64,000 nucleotides of DNA from Gonatopus flavifemur (GCA_018340375.1 JAFFJZ010000012.1:6696001-6760000); one strand, 5' to 3'; shown: positions 45,012 through 56,984, numbered from the stretch's first letter. The notes: generated from the sequence alone by a model not told the origin. Numbers and translations: made by a program.

Positions 45012-45757
45012 CTCTGGTAGAAATTGTTGCTAGGGACTAATGAGGCACTTACGAGTTTATCTCTTCTACTCATGAGGCACTAGTAAGGAAAACTCACAAG
45101 GCACTCACTAGAAGGTAACACTCCAACTAACTAGATTCCATTGATCAAAACTAGTGGCACAGTCATCATTATCCAACGAGAAACTTATTAGAAACTACAA
45201 CATGGTAGTTGTGAGAATAATTAGGGTGAAAATAAAAAATTATTATTGAATTTATAATTGATTCAGATACGTTCTCAGTTTGAACAAATTTGCTTCAACT
45301 CAGAGAATGTTTTCATTCGAGAATTTTGTTTTCTGGTAATAACATTGTTTTCTTGCATCAAAAGAACACTGTTTGAAGAGGATTCTATTTTCCGAATAAA
45401 GAGACATGTTTTCAATTTGATTAATTATTTTTTTTAGCGTACATGCGTGAAACATTTTTTTACCAGTCATCCAGAAAAATTAATTAATCCAAATATGAAT
45501 CTAATAAACATTTGGCGAATCTGATGAATGATATTGATCTAATGAATAAAACTGCTGATTAATGATTTTAGTTAATAATGTATAAATCTGATTTCAGTAA
45601 TGTTTGGATTACCCTTGCAAGAATTCACAAGTTTTATCCACACGTCACTAGTCAGATAAGATTTACAAATGATTCATTAGTTGCTCACTAATTTTATTTT
45701 AATGAGTTTTTCCCTGCGAATAAGAATCAGGAAGAACTTGTGATATTTCTACCAGGG
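45012..45757. mobile_element. CTGGTAGAAAT-end element, 746 bp
   Basis: Left CTCTGGTAGAAATTG and right (inverted) CCCTGGTAGAAATATC are the terminal repeats. TATA lies outside both (45008-45011 and 45758-45761). Inside each end are CACTAG / CTAGTGA and AATGAG words. It is related by its ends to 13682-14142. Confidence 0.65.
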
Positions 45758-45840
45758 TATAATACCAAAATTTGCTTGAAGAGCAAACATTTTTGACTGT
45801 TACAGCTAAAGAATCGTTGTTGTAGTTCACAAGATTTCTA

Positions 45841-46335
45841 CTCTCTACAATTTTTGGAGTGATATTTCACTCTTTAGCCGGGCAAAAGTGAGCTCGTTGA
45901 AATTTCGAGTGAAATTTCCACTCTTTTAGAATGATATTTCAAGGTTTGAGGTTAGAAACTTACAGCCACTTCAATTCTAGAGTGAATTTGTCACTCTAAA
46001 ACAGTGAGGGTTCACTCGAAACGAGTGAAAATCTCACTCGAAGCGGACTGGCTGACTTCTGGGACTTAGTGGAGTGACACACGTAATTTTCACGTTGCTG
46101 AAGTTGGAATTGTTTATAGTAACGAGAGGAAAATTCAAACCTACAAAACTTGATGAATAATCGTTATTCAACCTTTCAAATCAACCCTTTGGACCTGAAG
46201 ACATCGCTCACAAGAAGTACTGAAAAATTTTGGGTCTTCAACAGCTGAGGATTACGTTGTTCCCTCATTAATGCGTTTCAATAAACGATTCAAAATTCAG
46301 CAACTCTAATTTTCCCCTCTTTCAGATTTAGAGAG
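45841..46335. mobile_element. CTCTCTA-end MITE carrying a further insertion
   Basis: It starts CTCTCTACAATTTTTGGAG, preceded by TA, and ends GATTTAGAGAG, followed by TG where TA is expected. The text follows the 47300-47571 copy until CACGTAATTTTCACG. It is then interrupted by about 213 bp (46094-46306) with GTTGCTGAA ends, and resumes with CTCTTTCAGATTTAGAG. Confidence 0.75.
46094..46306. mobile_element. Short insertion with TTGCTGAA ends
   Basis: TTGCTGAAGTTGGAATTG opens the segment and its inverse, GATTCAAAATTCAGCAA, closes it, interrupting the MITE at 45841-46335. The comparison copy at 47300-47571 lacks it. The limits are accurate to about 10 bp. Confidence 0.5.
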
Positions 46336-46759
46336 TGTGATAACGAATAGCCCACGCATGTCGCGAGTGTCATTTGAACATCGAGTAGATGTTACGCGAG
46401 TATCGAAAAGATTTTTTGAATGATAACCTCATATGGTTATCCAACATGCATTCGTTGTGGATATTCAATTACAATATCCAGCAATTGACAAAATGATACG
46501 AATTTTGGACATATAAATGAGATTCAGACGGAATTTGGATACCATGGAAATAACAAACGTGATGTAATGAATTACCGCATGTCAAAGGGTTATATTGATT
46601 ATTATTCATAAGAAAACGGGTAGAGGCGTTGATTTATTAGGGGAGAATTAAGCCACCTGCATAAAGTACACGAATAGTACGAAAAATAAAAAGCAGTAGA
46701 TTTTTCTCATCTCTGTCATGAACGGAGCATTATTAGATCCCAATGAGAACGCAATATTC

Positions 46760-47010
46760 CACTGAAAAAAAAATTTATTCCAATCAAATAAATATTTATT
46801 TGTCCTGTACCAAAGAAATATTTATTAGAATTAACAAAATATTCTTTGGAACCAAAATAATTTATTGGAATCAAATTAACGATTAAAACCATCTATTTAA
46901 TTCAAATAAATTATTTTGGTTCCAAAGAATATTTTGTTAATTCTAATGAATATTTCTTTGGTACAGGACAAATAAATATTTATTTGGCTGGATTAAATTT
47001 TTTTTCAGTG
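46760..47010. mobile_element. CACTGAAAAAAAAATTT-end hairpin MITE, 251 bp
   Basis: The two halves are nearly perfect inverted repeats, about 105 bp each, built of AATAAATATTTATTTG, TTTGGAACCAAAATAA and ATTAACAAAATATTC words. TC is duplicated (46758-46759 and 47011-47012). Confidence 0.9.
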
Positions 47011-47299
47011 TCGAAAACAGATTCAATCTGGGTTATTTTGGTGATCGCTTCTCATTTAAATTTCGATATATTCTCATCGGAACAAAATTCACAATTCTAA
47101 ATGAGAAAAAATTAAGTTCGTTAGAAATCGAATTTGGATCTTTGGGATTACGGAGTCAACTTCAGCGCCACTCTGCTAGGGATCTGCATGGATGTCACTT
47201 TTTATATATCAAATGAACCTTGAATAATCATCAATCATTCGAATGTAGAATAACCAATTCAAAATAATATTTTTTTTTTACTAATGGGTACGTTTCTTA

Positions 47300-47571
47300 C
47301 TCTCTAAAATCTTTGGAGTGAGATTTCACTCTTTAGCCAGCCAAAAGTGAGCCTGTCGAATTTTCGAGTGAAATTCCCACTCTTTTAGAGTGATATTCTA
47401 AGGTTTGAGGTTAGAAACTCACAACCACTTCGATACTAGAGTGAATTTTTCACTCTAAAAGAGTGAGAGGTCACTCGAAGCGAGTGAAAATTCCACTCGA
47501 AGCGGACAGGCTCACTTCTGACGCTTAGTGGAGTGAAACGTGCGATTTTTCACTCTTTCAGATTTAAAGAG
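47300..47571. mobile_element. CTCTCTAAA-end MITE, 272 bp, uninterrupted reference copy
   Basis: It runs from CTCTCTAAAATCTTTGG to TTCAGATTTAAAGAG, with TA on both sides (47298-47299 and 47572-47573). Inside, CACTCTTTAG, GAGTGAAA and TTTCACTC variants recur at least eight times. It is the intact length standard for the copies at 45841, 60805 and 62075. A TA duplication and CTCTCTAAA ends suggest a Tc1/mariner-type MITE, or a family with a similar preference. Confidence 0.85.
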
Positions 47572-47956
47572 TAGATCCATACAGAAATTTCAGTACGCGA
47601 GATTCTATTGAAAGCCCATAGTTTACTCTCTTTGTACACATAAAGTGTAGGTTTTTATGTGTCCTTGGATGGTTGTTACTCAATTGAGTCCGAAAATCGA
47701 AGGATTTATGATGGAACACAAATGTTATTTCATCATTGCAGCACACTGAAATGCATTGAAGCAAAACATTTGTGCGTTTGTCGCACGCGATAGCACATTC
47801 GGAGTTATAATGATTTAAAGTTGCTGAATTCTGGTTGACTGGAAGCTTAAAAATTCCAAATCGCTATAGCTCCGGGACAAACGATGATAAAATATTTCAA
47901 TTTTTTCCCAGAGATCCGCCGTTTGCCAACTTGAAGAATGGTGTCAAGCGCAAGTA

Positions 47957-48790
47957 CCCTTACAGGAAACCCCGACAATGTAAACACAATCAATAATCGG
48001 CCCATGTATGACTACCATTAAATGGCCAACAATGGATTCATATCATTGGCACAAGTGTGGCCCACCACTGGCTGATAAGAAAGGCCAGGAATGAAAACAG
48101 CCGATAATCAGCCGATGTATGGCTACCATTAAATGGCCAACAATTGATTCCCCGTTACTGGCTGAAATATGGTCTATTATTAAGTGAAATGGATTTCAAA
48201 ATTGAATGTATTGTATTCGTAATCACCCGTGAAAAAAGTTTCTTTTGGCCTTATTTCCATTACGCTGGATAAATAATTCACATCCATCAAATACGTTTTA
48301 CATGATTCAAATGAATTCTTATTTGTATAGATAATCGATGACTTTCTCATGTAAATAACAAAAAATTTGAAGGGATAAGCAACTTAATTCAACTGATTTA
48401 TCGAGAGTGCTTTTGACTCGTGTAATTTTACATTTGAGATTGTGGAAATATCGGGCATGCAAATCTATTTAGAAAAAAAGCATCCATTTCTGATCTTGTG
48501 TAAACTGGAATGAGAAATTTCCCTAAAACAAAAACAAAAAAGTGCTTTGGGTTACACTTAACTACTCATTTAAACTAATACTGAACCGATTATTCTGGAA
48601 TGCAGCCATATCACCATTGAATATCATCATTATTATGCCCCAGTACTCTGCCATTGATGGCTGACATTCGAACATTATCCCGAAATTTCTGGCCATAAAT
48701 CGGGATCATTTAGCCCCATTACTGGGCCAATCAATAATTTTATATATGGCCCATTATTTATCGCCATTACTGGACCCACGTTACGCATAC
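47957..48790. mobile_element. Truncated inverted copy of the CCCATACAGG-end element
   Basis: It begins CCCTTACAGGAAACCCCG and then matches, inverted, almost the whole of 50035-50868, including the phrases GGCCAACAAT, TGGCCCACCACTGGCTG and TAGCCCCATTACTGGGCC. It stops at GGACCCACGTTA, so the last 110 bp with the second end are missing. By eye it is about 90% alike to its partner. Confidence 0.75.
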
Positions 48791-49589
48791 AATACAATGT
48801 TTTTCAGTTATTTGGACAACACTCTGCATTCTTTTCTGAGAAGAAATCTCTATTAGAAGAAGATAAAGCTGCGATCACGTGTGATTTTGCTGAAAATTAA
48901 TCGTTTGTTTTGATACACGCCCTGCAACGATCTACAGTATTGTTCCGTGGGTTATCTTTAATATATGTATGACAGAGATCTGAACGTTAGTGGGACTGAA
49001 CAGATTATTACTATAAATATACTATATCGTTGCCGTCATTTGTTAATTTTGTGTTGATTTCCTGGTATTCCTTTCGTAACCATCCAAGGAGACTACCTTC
49101 ACGGTATCTTTCTCGCAACTATGCGTGATATTTTTTTCCGTGGATTCAAAAATTCCGAAACTCAGTCACGAAGATCCCGATTCACATTTCCCAAGGGAAA
49201 AATCATATCAGCCCTTGGTCGAGATCATCGGGATGTTTTTTCAACGGTCAAATTTTTGAACACCCCGCACGTTACACTGTGTGTGTGCAATTTATCGTGC
49301 CTCAGGATGAAGAAAAATTTATTTTTCCTAGATACCATTGAAATACCATCTTGTAATTTGGTATGAACATTCAAAATTAGTCCAAGAACAACATATATTT
49401 TCTTCCAAAAAACAAAAGAATCCGTTTTCGAAATATTGAAAAAAAATTCGTTTTTTCTCACGTGACAATTTTGGAATTCCGATCACATGTTTGAATAATA
49501 TATCAGTGTGAAGAATGTAGAAAAATGAAAATAATGACCCCAAGTTCAACCCCGTAGGTCGCGTAGTTTTGGAGATACAGCATTTTGAA
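48791..49589. other. Unassigned interval between two inverted element copies
   Basis: Nothing recognisable apart from short open frames, none longer than about 80 codons and none with a known motif. Confidence 0.4.
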
Positions 49590-51333
49590 TAGTGTTGCCG
49601 CGATCCGAGCTAATCCGAGTTTTGAGCATGAGCTCGGCTTGGCTCTTGTGTGTTACAGTGAGGATCAGCTTGGAGATCGGATCGATAGCTCCACTGTTCG
49701 GATCGTAGCTCGGATTGGCTCGAAGATCGACGATCTTACGATCTCCATCCAAAATACATGCTAATAAAAAATTTTTGCATTCAAAAGCTTCTTGGAATGG
49801 ATCATATTTCTGAAATTCTTGAAGCTGGAGCATAAATCAACGCTTTCTCAAAATTTTCATGACTTATGAAATCAAATTTTACAAATGTGTTAGTTATAAT
49901 AACTTGATGACTGTATCTTCCCATACAGGGTTCATCAATTGGCCCAATAATGGCACGTTACTAGGCTGCAAACGGCGTTCTTCGCCCGTTGATGGCGCCC
50001 ATACATGGCTCATTAATGGTTGATTGCTGGATGATAACGTGGGTCCAGTAATGGCAATAAATAAGGGACCCTGTATAAAATTATTGATTGGCCCAGTAAT
50101 GGGGCTAAATGATCCCGATTTATGGTCAAAAATTTCGGGATAATGTTCGAATGTCAGCCATCAATGGCAGATTACTGGGGCATAATAATAATCATATCCA
50201 ATGGTGATACGACTGCGTTCCAGAATAATCGGTTCAGTATTAGTTCAAATGAGTGGTCAAGTGTGACCCAAACCACTTTTTTGTTTTTGTTTTAGGGAAA
50301 TTTGTCATTCCAGTTTTCACAAGATCAGGAATGGTGGTTTTTTTTTCTAAATAGATTTGCATGCCCGATATTTCCACAATCTCAAATGTAAAATTATACG
50401 AGTCAAAAGCACTCTCGATGAATCAGTTGAATTCAGTTGCTTATTCCTTCAAATTTTTTGTTATTTACATGAGAAAATTGATTATCTATATAAATAAGAA
50501 TTCATTTGAATCATGTAAAACGTATTGATGGATGTGAATTATTTATTCAGCGTAATAGAAATAAGGCCAAAACAAACTTTTTCCACGGATGATCACGAAT
50601 ACAATACATTCGACTTTGAAATCCATTTCATTCAGTATTAGACCATTTTTCAGCCAATAACGGGGAATCAATTGTTAGCCGTTTAGCATAGCTGTACATC
50701 GGTTGATTATCGGCTGTTTTCATTGCTGGCCTTTCTTATCAGCCAGTGGTGGGCCACACTTGTGTCAATTATGTGAATCCATTGTTGGCCATTTCATGGT
50801 AACCATACATGGGCCGATTATTCGCTGTTTACATTATCGGGGTTTCCTGTATGGGTTCTAATGAATAGGTGGGTAAATACATCATTAAATGTATCTTCAG
50901 AAGATTGATGATGAAGAAAAATCAACTTTATAATAGAAAAATATCTTTGTAAATATATTTTCATAAAATTCCTGACTTTGCTCCTAATTGACCACAATAT
51001 CGTTTCATAAACCGTGGTAAATATGAAAAAAAGTACACTCTGACTTATTTCATGATAATCTCAATATTATAATAATTATAATCTCAATATTGTTTCATGC
51101 GTAAAATCAAGTAGTTTTCCATCACATGTTTTTTCTGTTTCCTCGTCTGAAGGGAAATTTCCTCAATGACGATCTAGCTCGTCGATCTCATAGTTCTGGC
51201 TTAGCTCGAAACTCGGATCGACTGAAATTTTTTCAGCTCTGCTCGAAGATCGGATCGTACAGAATTATTGAAGCGAAATTTCGAGCCAATCCGAGACGAT
51301 CTTCGATCTGGATCGAAGATCGCGGCAACACTA
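49590..51333. mobile_element. 1.7-kb hAT-type element carrying another element
   Basis: The ends are TAGTGTTGCCGCGATCC and, inverted, TAGTGTTGCCGCGATCTTCG. ATTTTGAA is duplicated exactly at 49582-49589 and 51334-51341 (8 bp). CCGAGCT, GATCGGATCG and AGCTCGG words crowd both ends as subterminal repeats. The element at 49922-50868 sits inside, so the hAT itself is only about 0.8 kb and has no transposase. Its end sequence is shared with 28884-29257. Confidence 0.9.
49922..50868. mobile_element. 947-bp element with CCCATACAGG ends, nested in a hAT
   Basis: It starts CCCATACAGGGTTCATC and ends with the inverse, CCTGTATGGG. The interior is rich in TGGCCCA, GGCCATT, AATGGC and TAATGG words on both strands, spaced irregularly. 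No coding frame was recognised. An inverted, truncated second copy is 47957-48790, about 1.1 kb away. The flanks show no clear duplication, so the class is unknown. Confidence 0.7.
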
Positions 51334-51833
51334 ATTTTGAAAATTGCCATACCCTCCATTTAAAGGGAATTTTGGATTATAATAACTCCAAAACGAAAAA
51401 TCAAAAAATTCTCAAACTCAACATTTTTTATGCAAATGACTAATACTATTGGTGGAATAAATATCATGAATTTCTGAGATGTCGAATTTAGATCGTTGGT
51501 CGAGTTGACATGGAATTACCCGTTCCCATAACCATGTTTTTGACTTTGACCATGTCATGTAGTTTCCACAACCAAATTTATGTGATTTTGTTTTGTTCCG
51601 CTGGTTATCATAATCAAATTCCAAGTCACTGTGACCATGAATCCTTTGCCATGCGAGCATTGTTTCTGTGACGATGTTGCGTTTTTTCTCAGTGCAATTG
51701 CATGGCGGCCCTAATGTGAAAAATTTACATATTCCCATCATTGAATCAGAACATTGAACAGGAATGAATGGGATGTAACATAAATATTATTGAATCTGCC
51801 CCATGAATGAAATTTGATACATTTCTTTCACTA

Positions 51834-52140
51834 CACGCAGAGAAAAATTCTTACTGAAAAAGCGATTCCATAAAATCTGCTTTGCCAAATTAGCAAAAGG
51901 GTTGCTTTTACAGCGAAAATATTGCTATTTTAGCAAGATATTCGCTAATTTTTTAGCAAAATTTTCTAGCCATCTGTATATCTACAATTAATTCCGCATT
52001 GTCGAATGGCAAGTGCTTGTTAAAAGAGCAAGATTTTTGCTCTGATAGCGAATTTTTTACTAATTCAGCAACGAGTTTTGACATATCGGCGAAGCAAATT
52101 TCCAAGGTTTGCTGTTTTAGCAACTTTTTTACTCTGAGTG
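51834..52140. mobile_element. CACGCAGAG-end MITE, 307 bp
   Basis: The ends are CACGCAGAGAAAAATTC and ACTCTGAGTG, with TA duplicated (51832-51833 and 52141-52142). It matches 5661-5853 word for word at both ends and has about 110 bp of additional AT-rich and GCTCTGATAGC-like sequence in the middle. Confidence 0.85.
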
Positions 52141-52142
52141 TA

Positions 52143-53285
52143 GAGGAGTTTCACCAGAGTTCTGGAAATCAAAATTGCATTCAGAAAAATCACAGGACAA
52201 ACTCAGGAACATTTATGTTGAGAAACTTTTTGTAATCATTCTTTGATTTTTCTCTTCGCAAAATAATGGAGCGTGGGACCCCCGATACCCTACAAAACTT
52301 AGATATTTGATAAATAATAAATGAAGGATTCGTTACTAATTTGTACATTGTGACGTTGAGAAAAAAAAAAGAACTATTCATCCCTCGAGATGGAAAAAAG
52401 TGCTAACGGGGACGTTAACAATGCGCGTTAAGTGCTTCTGACCGATCCTCTGCTTATTCTCATTTAGACGAGAAGAGCAATATATATTTTTGAATGGAGA
52501 ATTAAGATGAGGTTGAGAAGTGGTTTTCGAGTTGCGTGAAAGGATAGAGTTGTGCTCGGTGTACAATAACGGGCAATCGCGACAAGAGTCTCGAGATGAA
52601 GGTGGAGCAGAAGCAGAAGAAGGAGAAGAAGGAAAGAAGGAAGAGAAGAAGATGAAGAAGAAGAAGACGACAACGGAGTCAAAGTAAGGCAAGGCAAGGG
52701 CTTCTTCGCTTCTCTGACTTCAGTCAAAAGAACTATAACTACGACGCTGTCACAGTCGTTTCACAACCCTTTCGTGGTTACGTCACGTTGAAAAAACTAT
52801 TTGGGGTCAACACCCCGCTGCAGCGACACGTGTACTCTCGAGTCGACTCGAATCGTCTCGTTCTCTCTTCTCCCTTCGGCCCACCCGCCACCTCCCCGAT
52901 CGCTTTTACTCGCTCTAAAGTATCACACAGTATACCACCTCTAAACCACTATACATCTATCTTTTTCCCTCTCTAGTTTCTTCTACTTTTCTTGACGCAA
53001 CCGCGAGCGACCAATCCTGCTACCTTTATCTCCTAACTTCCCTTTCCACCATCACCAAACTTATCCTCGACTCGGGAATTATGGAATACACGAATCTCAT
53101 TTTTATATCTTTTTCGAATTATTTATCGTCGACGGAGTGTGATTTGAATATTCATGATCCGAAGTGCATCCCGAAAAATGATAATGCTCCGTTATATCAT
53201 AATATCTTTTACATATCTTTTTCGTAACTTTCATGAATATTCTCATTTCTTTTTTATTTTTTTTTCGCTTTTGCGAGTTGAAATG
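52143..53285. other. Repeat-poor island with GAA-rich tract
   Basis: It contains an almost pure purine stretch (about 52595-52680, AGAAGAAGG type) and, further on, a pyrimidine-richer stretch (52860-53000). No transposon ends, RNA gene or credible coding frame were recognised. Confidence 0.4.
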
Positions 53286-53400
53286 ACTGCAGCTCGGGGT
53301 TTTTGATTGATATTTTGATAGCAGAACAATTTAATTGTGATATTTCTGCTGTAGCAGCAGTATTTGCTGTTTTTAGGGACTCATCGGTATACGTAGTATA
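53286..53400. mobile_element. Fragment of a GCTGT-type MITE
   Basis: GCTGTAGCAGCAG, TTTGCTGTTTTTAG and TTGATAGCAGAACA words are characteristic of the GCTGT subfamily. No CACGG end is preserved. Confidence 0.4.
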
Positions 53401-54049
53401 CCCAGCACGGAGTGCCTATTGCACCCGCTATCGTACCCTCTGACCGTATCTTCTGAAATATTTGAATATTCCAATTGGGAGTGGAATAGTTTTTCATTTC
53501 ATTGAATACTGATTGATAATCCGTGGGGTTGTCTGTCTGTCTGTGTTCGGGATAACTCTGGACCGGGTGGACCAAATTGGTTGAAATTTATAGCGAACCT
53601 TCCTCGAACCCCTCCCGAGAGACCATTTAAGTTTTATCAAAATCGGACAAGTCCTTCTATTTTTAAAATTTTTTTTTCTCAAAAAATAGGTGATTTCGGA
53701 GAAAATTTTCTCCGCTGTACACTGTTAGAAAAATCTGTTTGAAATTTAATATAAAAAGTTTGGAAGCAATTAACACACACAATTGTGTATCAATTTTCAA
53801 ACATTTTTGTATCCCAAAAATCATAGACAGAATTTTGAAATTCAAGCCACAACATTATAAAAATTGATGTAAAAAAATGCATGAATTTTCAACACTATAT
53901 GACTTAATTTCCAAAATTCCTTCCAAATGTTTCATTATGTTATGGTGTGAAATTAATACAAAAAATGATGTAAAGATGTGAAATTACAATAATACATCAA
54001 CAATGATTATTAAGTAAAATATTTATGCTTTGGCCCAAAATGTCTTTAA

Positions 54050-54250
54050 AAATAAAAAACTGAATTTTAATCAAAAATCATGTTTCGGAGGAGAACACTT
54101 GCAGATTGTCGACCACGTTGTTCACTACGTTCTCATGTCATGGAGAGAAAATTGGAAACCTCGAAAAGAATCGAACCACCTACACCAATCCCTACCTAAT
54201 GTTGCGCGATCTACTATCCTAACGCCCTAACGACCTAAGCTAAACCGGTA
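54050..54250 (-). repeat. Possible tRNA-derived SINE-like sequence
   Basis: On the minus strand TAGCTTAGGTCGTTAGGGCG resembles an RNA polymerase III A box with its D-loop. GTGGTTCGATTC, about 65 bp later, resembles a B box. The spacing is too long for a simple tRNA and the stems do not close, so a tRNA-derived repeat or decayed tRNA is more likely than a working tRNA gene. Confidence 0.3.
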
Positions 54251-54398
54251 CCTACGTGGTTTATTAGAAAAGATCAATGTAAATGACGTGGATATCTGAT
54301 TCAATCCATCGGTTGAGTATAATAATCTATTAACTTAAGTGAAAACTGCAATTCGGTTGACAGATGTGAGGTTAAGTTTATGTGATAAAAAACAATGA

Positions 54399-55744
54399 AT
54401 GAATTATTTTTGTGAAATGTGTGGTCATTATTGTTTAATTATTATGTATTAAAAATCTTTTCAAGCGGAAGTTTAAAATAAATTTCCAAAAACTTGGATT
54501 ATTCACATAAAGCTCGTTGGATGGTTTCACTCTTGAAGAGTACTGTCAAAGTTGACATTTGCAAATTGGAGAAAAAAGTCTTATTTTCTGTCTTGAATTT
54601 GTTATTAGAGTGGTGATAAACTTGTAGAAAGAGTTTGAAGGTTGGTTGAAATCCATATTGATCAGGAAAGTCGAAACCGTATTGCAAAACTTGGAAAATC
54701 TGTTAACGTAGCTGACAATACTGGGGTATCGAGTCAGCTTTTCCTTACTACATGAAATCTAGGCAGGAGAAATGTATCAAAATTCAGTGAATTCAAGTTG
54801 GTGTTGAGTGAGAGAAGACAGAAATATTCATTGGATTTTATTGGTTACTATAAAAATGTCAACAAATAAGGAAAGGCTATGTAGGACTCACTGTATCGTC
54901 TTTTAATATTTTTGTTTCAATAATGTTGTATCATGCTGCTACGAATGAATGTTATTATATTTGTGAAACACGTTCAATACACTTGTTTCTTCAATTTATT
55001 AGTAAGAAAATACAAAAATGTCCACAATACAAAATTATTGAAACAAAAATAATGAAAGATGATACAGTGAGTCCTACATAGCCTTTCCTTATTTGCCAAC
55101 ATTTTTATAATAACCAATAAAATCCAATGAATATTTCTATCCTCTCTTACTTGACACTAACTTGAATTCACTGAATTTTGATACATTTCTCCTGCCTAGA
55201 TTCCATGTAGTAAGGAAAAGCTGACTCGATACCCCAGTATTGTCAGCTATGTTAACAGATTTTCCAAGTTTTGCAATACGGTTTTGACTTTCCTGATCAA
55301 TATGGATTTCACCCAACCTTCAAACTCTGCCTACAAGTTTGTCACTACTCTAATTACAAATTCAAGACAGAAAATAAGACTTTTTTCTCCAATTTGCAAC
55401 TGTCAACTTTGACGGTACTCTTCAAGAGTAAAACCATCCAACGAGCTTTATGTGAATAATCCAAGTTTTTGGAAATTTATTTTAAACATTCGCTTAAAAT
55501 ACTTTTTATTAAATGAGTTCTTCATGACTCATATTACTACAAAAATGATTTGATCTCTGAGTTTTTTCTGAGAAATATTGATGTAAGTATTTGAATAAAA
55601 CTCATTCTCACTGCATCAACAAATTATGATTTTTTACATATTACAACAGCTATGACTGATTCAATAATTCATGTTGCACTGAATAATAGATTTTTAATAC
55701 ATATTAATTAAGAACTAACGATCACGCATTTCACGAAAATAATT
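54399..55744. repeat. Large palindromic (foldback-like) element, copy 2
   Basis: The left arm (about 54399-54930) and right arm (about 55020-55744) are inverted copies, about 95% alike in their inner parts. The left arm lacks a piece of about 180 bp near its outer end. Both arms contain GGGGTATCGAGTCAGC, TATTGATCAGGAAAG and TTTCTCCTGCC or their inverses. The centre is about 90 bp of unmatched AT-rich DNA. It is homologous throughout to 9251-10792. Confidence 0.85.
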
Positions 55745-56240
55745 AATTTTTATTTTTCAATTCAAAGAAGTCAACCTCATATCCGTAAACTATATTTCAA
55801 TTCTAAAATACAAACAGATTTGTTACATCTTCTTTCTCATTTATATCACCTGTAATTATGTGTAAAAATTAATGAAAAAACCTGTTCAGCTGTTTAAAAA
55901 TCTTTATGCAATACGTGCTGTATGGGTACTGACATTTCCGATATCAAGTGTGAACAATATTTTATTCATTTTAGAATTGAAAAATTCATTCTTCTCCATT
56001 TTATATATATTTTAGTAAGCACTTGTATAATTATTAGAGATGGTTTTACTCCACATTATCAATTAGTTCAACTTATTACATACTAATAAGTAGCTCACTA
56101 GTTTTGACCAACCAACGCTAGTTGGATTCAACTTATCAGTAATTGACCAGTACCTCGCTAGTTTTTTGTGCTCAGTTTTTCCTCTCTAGCGCCTCATCAG
56201 TCATAGGAAAAAATTTGTGAAATTTTTACCAGGGGTGATT
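55745..56240. mobile_element. Remnant of a CTGGTAGAAAT-type element (right end only)
   Basis: AAATTTTTACCAGGGG at 56224-56239 is the inverted end type seen at 13682 and 45012. CACTAGTTTTGACCAAC and GCGCCTCATCAG words just inside mirror the CACTAG and GAGGCAC words of 45012-45757. The partner left end was not found, probably removed or separated by the palindrome. Confidence 0.5.
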
Positions 56241-56544
56241 TGATTTTACGATGAATTTCACTGATTCTTCCTTGAAAATTTCAGACTGTTTCATAGATTC
56301 AGTTCAAAGAGATCTTACAGAAAAATATTCACTCGAATGATAAGTTGGTATTTCTTGAAGCGTAATTTTCATCAATAACGCAAGCAATTCTCAAGATGCA
56401 AGGGAAATGTTTCGCATTTCTTAAATTTCCATACATGATCTTTTCAATGATATTTACTTTTTGAATTCACTCATTACAGCAATGCGATAAGAATGATCCA
56501 CACACCAATTATAAACCCTCTTCCTGCATGTCTCAATAAGAACA

Positions 56545-56612
56545 TGGTCTATGGCTCAGTGGTAAATCTTTGGCTTCGACACCGAAAAGGCCCACGTTCG
56601 ATTCAAACTGCA
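56545..56612 (+). other. tRNA-like pseudogene or SINE head
   Basis: TGGCTCAGTGG (56552-56562) fits the A box and GTTCGATTC (56596-56604) fits the B box, at tRNA-like spacing. A short anticodon-like stem, TTTGG/CCGAA, can form between them. The acceptor stem and the T stem do not pair, so it is not a functional tRNA. Confidence 0.4.
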
Positions 56613-56984
56613 GAAGAAAAACTTTTCCATCTTGCGAGATTTTATTATTTTTTTCTTTCATATTCAATTAGATATTGAATCAGCACCATTTTTGGAGGAG
56701 AACCACCATATATGAGGGTTTTTAGAAGTGAAAACACCATGAACACGTGTTTATATATTTTTTGTCCTTGGCAAAAACTCCCAGATTTTATCTAAGAAAT
56801 AGTCTAGGAAAATACCTAAGAAAATGTCTAGGAAAAAGTCTAGGAAAAAGGTTAGGAAAATTTTTCCTACGGGGTGTGCCTTTTTTCAATACTATGTTTT
56901 ACCATTGGAGTTATCGTACATACTGAACAAGTGATAATTAGATGCGCAAAGTGTAATTGCGCATTGATTTCATGTACATTATGA

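Larger units (their letters stand above)
43943..45840. mobile_element. CACGGGG-end GCTGT-type element interrupted by two others
   Basis: The left end is CACGGGGAAGAAATTGCTG, preceded by TA (43941-43942). GCTGTGACAGC words continue to 44034, resume at 44957-45011 (GGCAGCGAAAAATG, TTCAGCAAAA), and again at 45758-45840 (GACTGTTACAGC). The two gaps are the elements at 44035-44956 and 45012-45757. The right end is lost where the CTCTCTA element at 45841 begins. Confidence 0.6.

Noticed and set aside
53520..53660. GTCTGTCTGTCTGT phrase followed by a frame-open stretch
   Set aside because: It is short low-complexity sequence next to AT-rich DNA. I could not define repeat boundaries or a second copy within the window.
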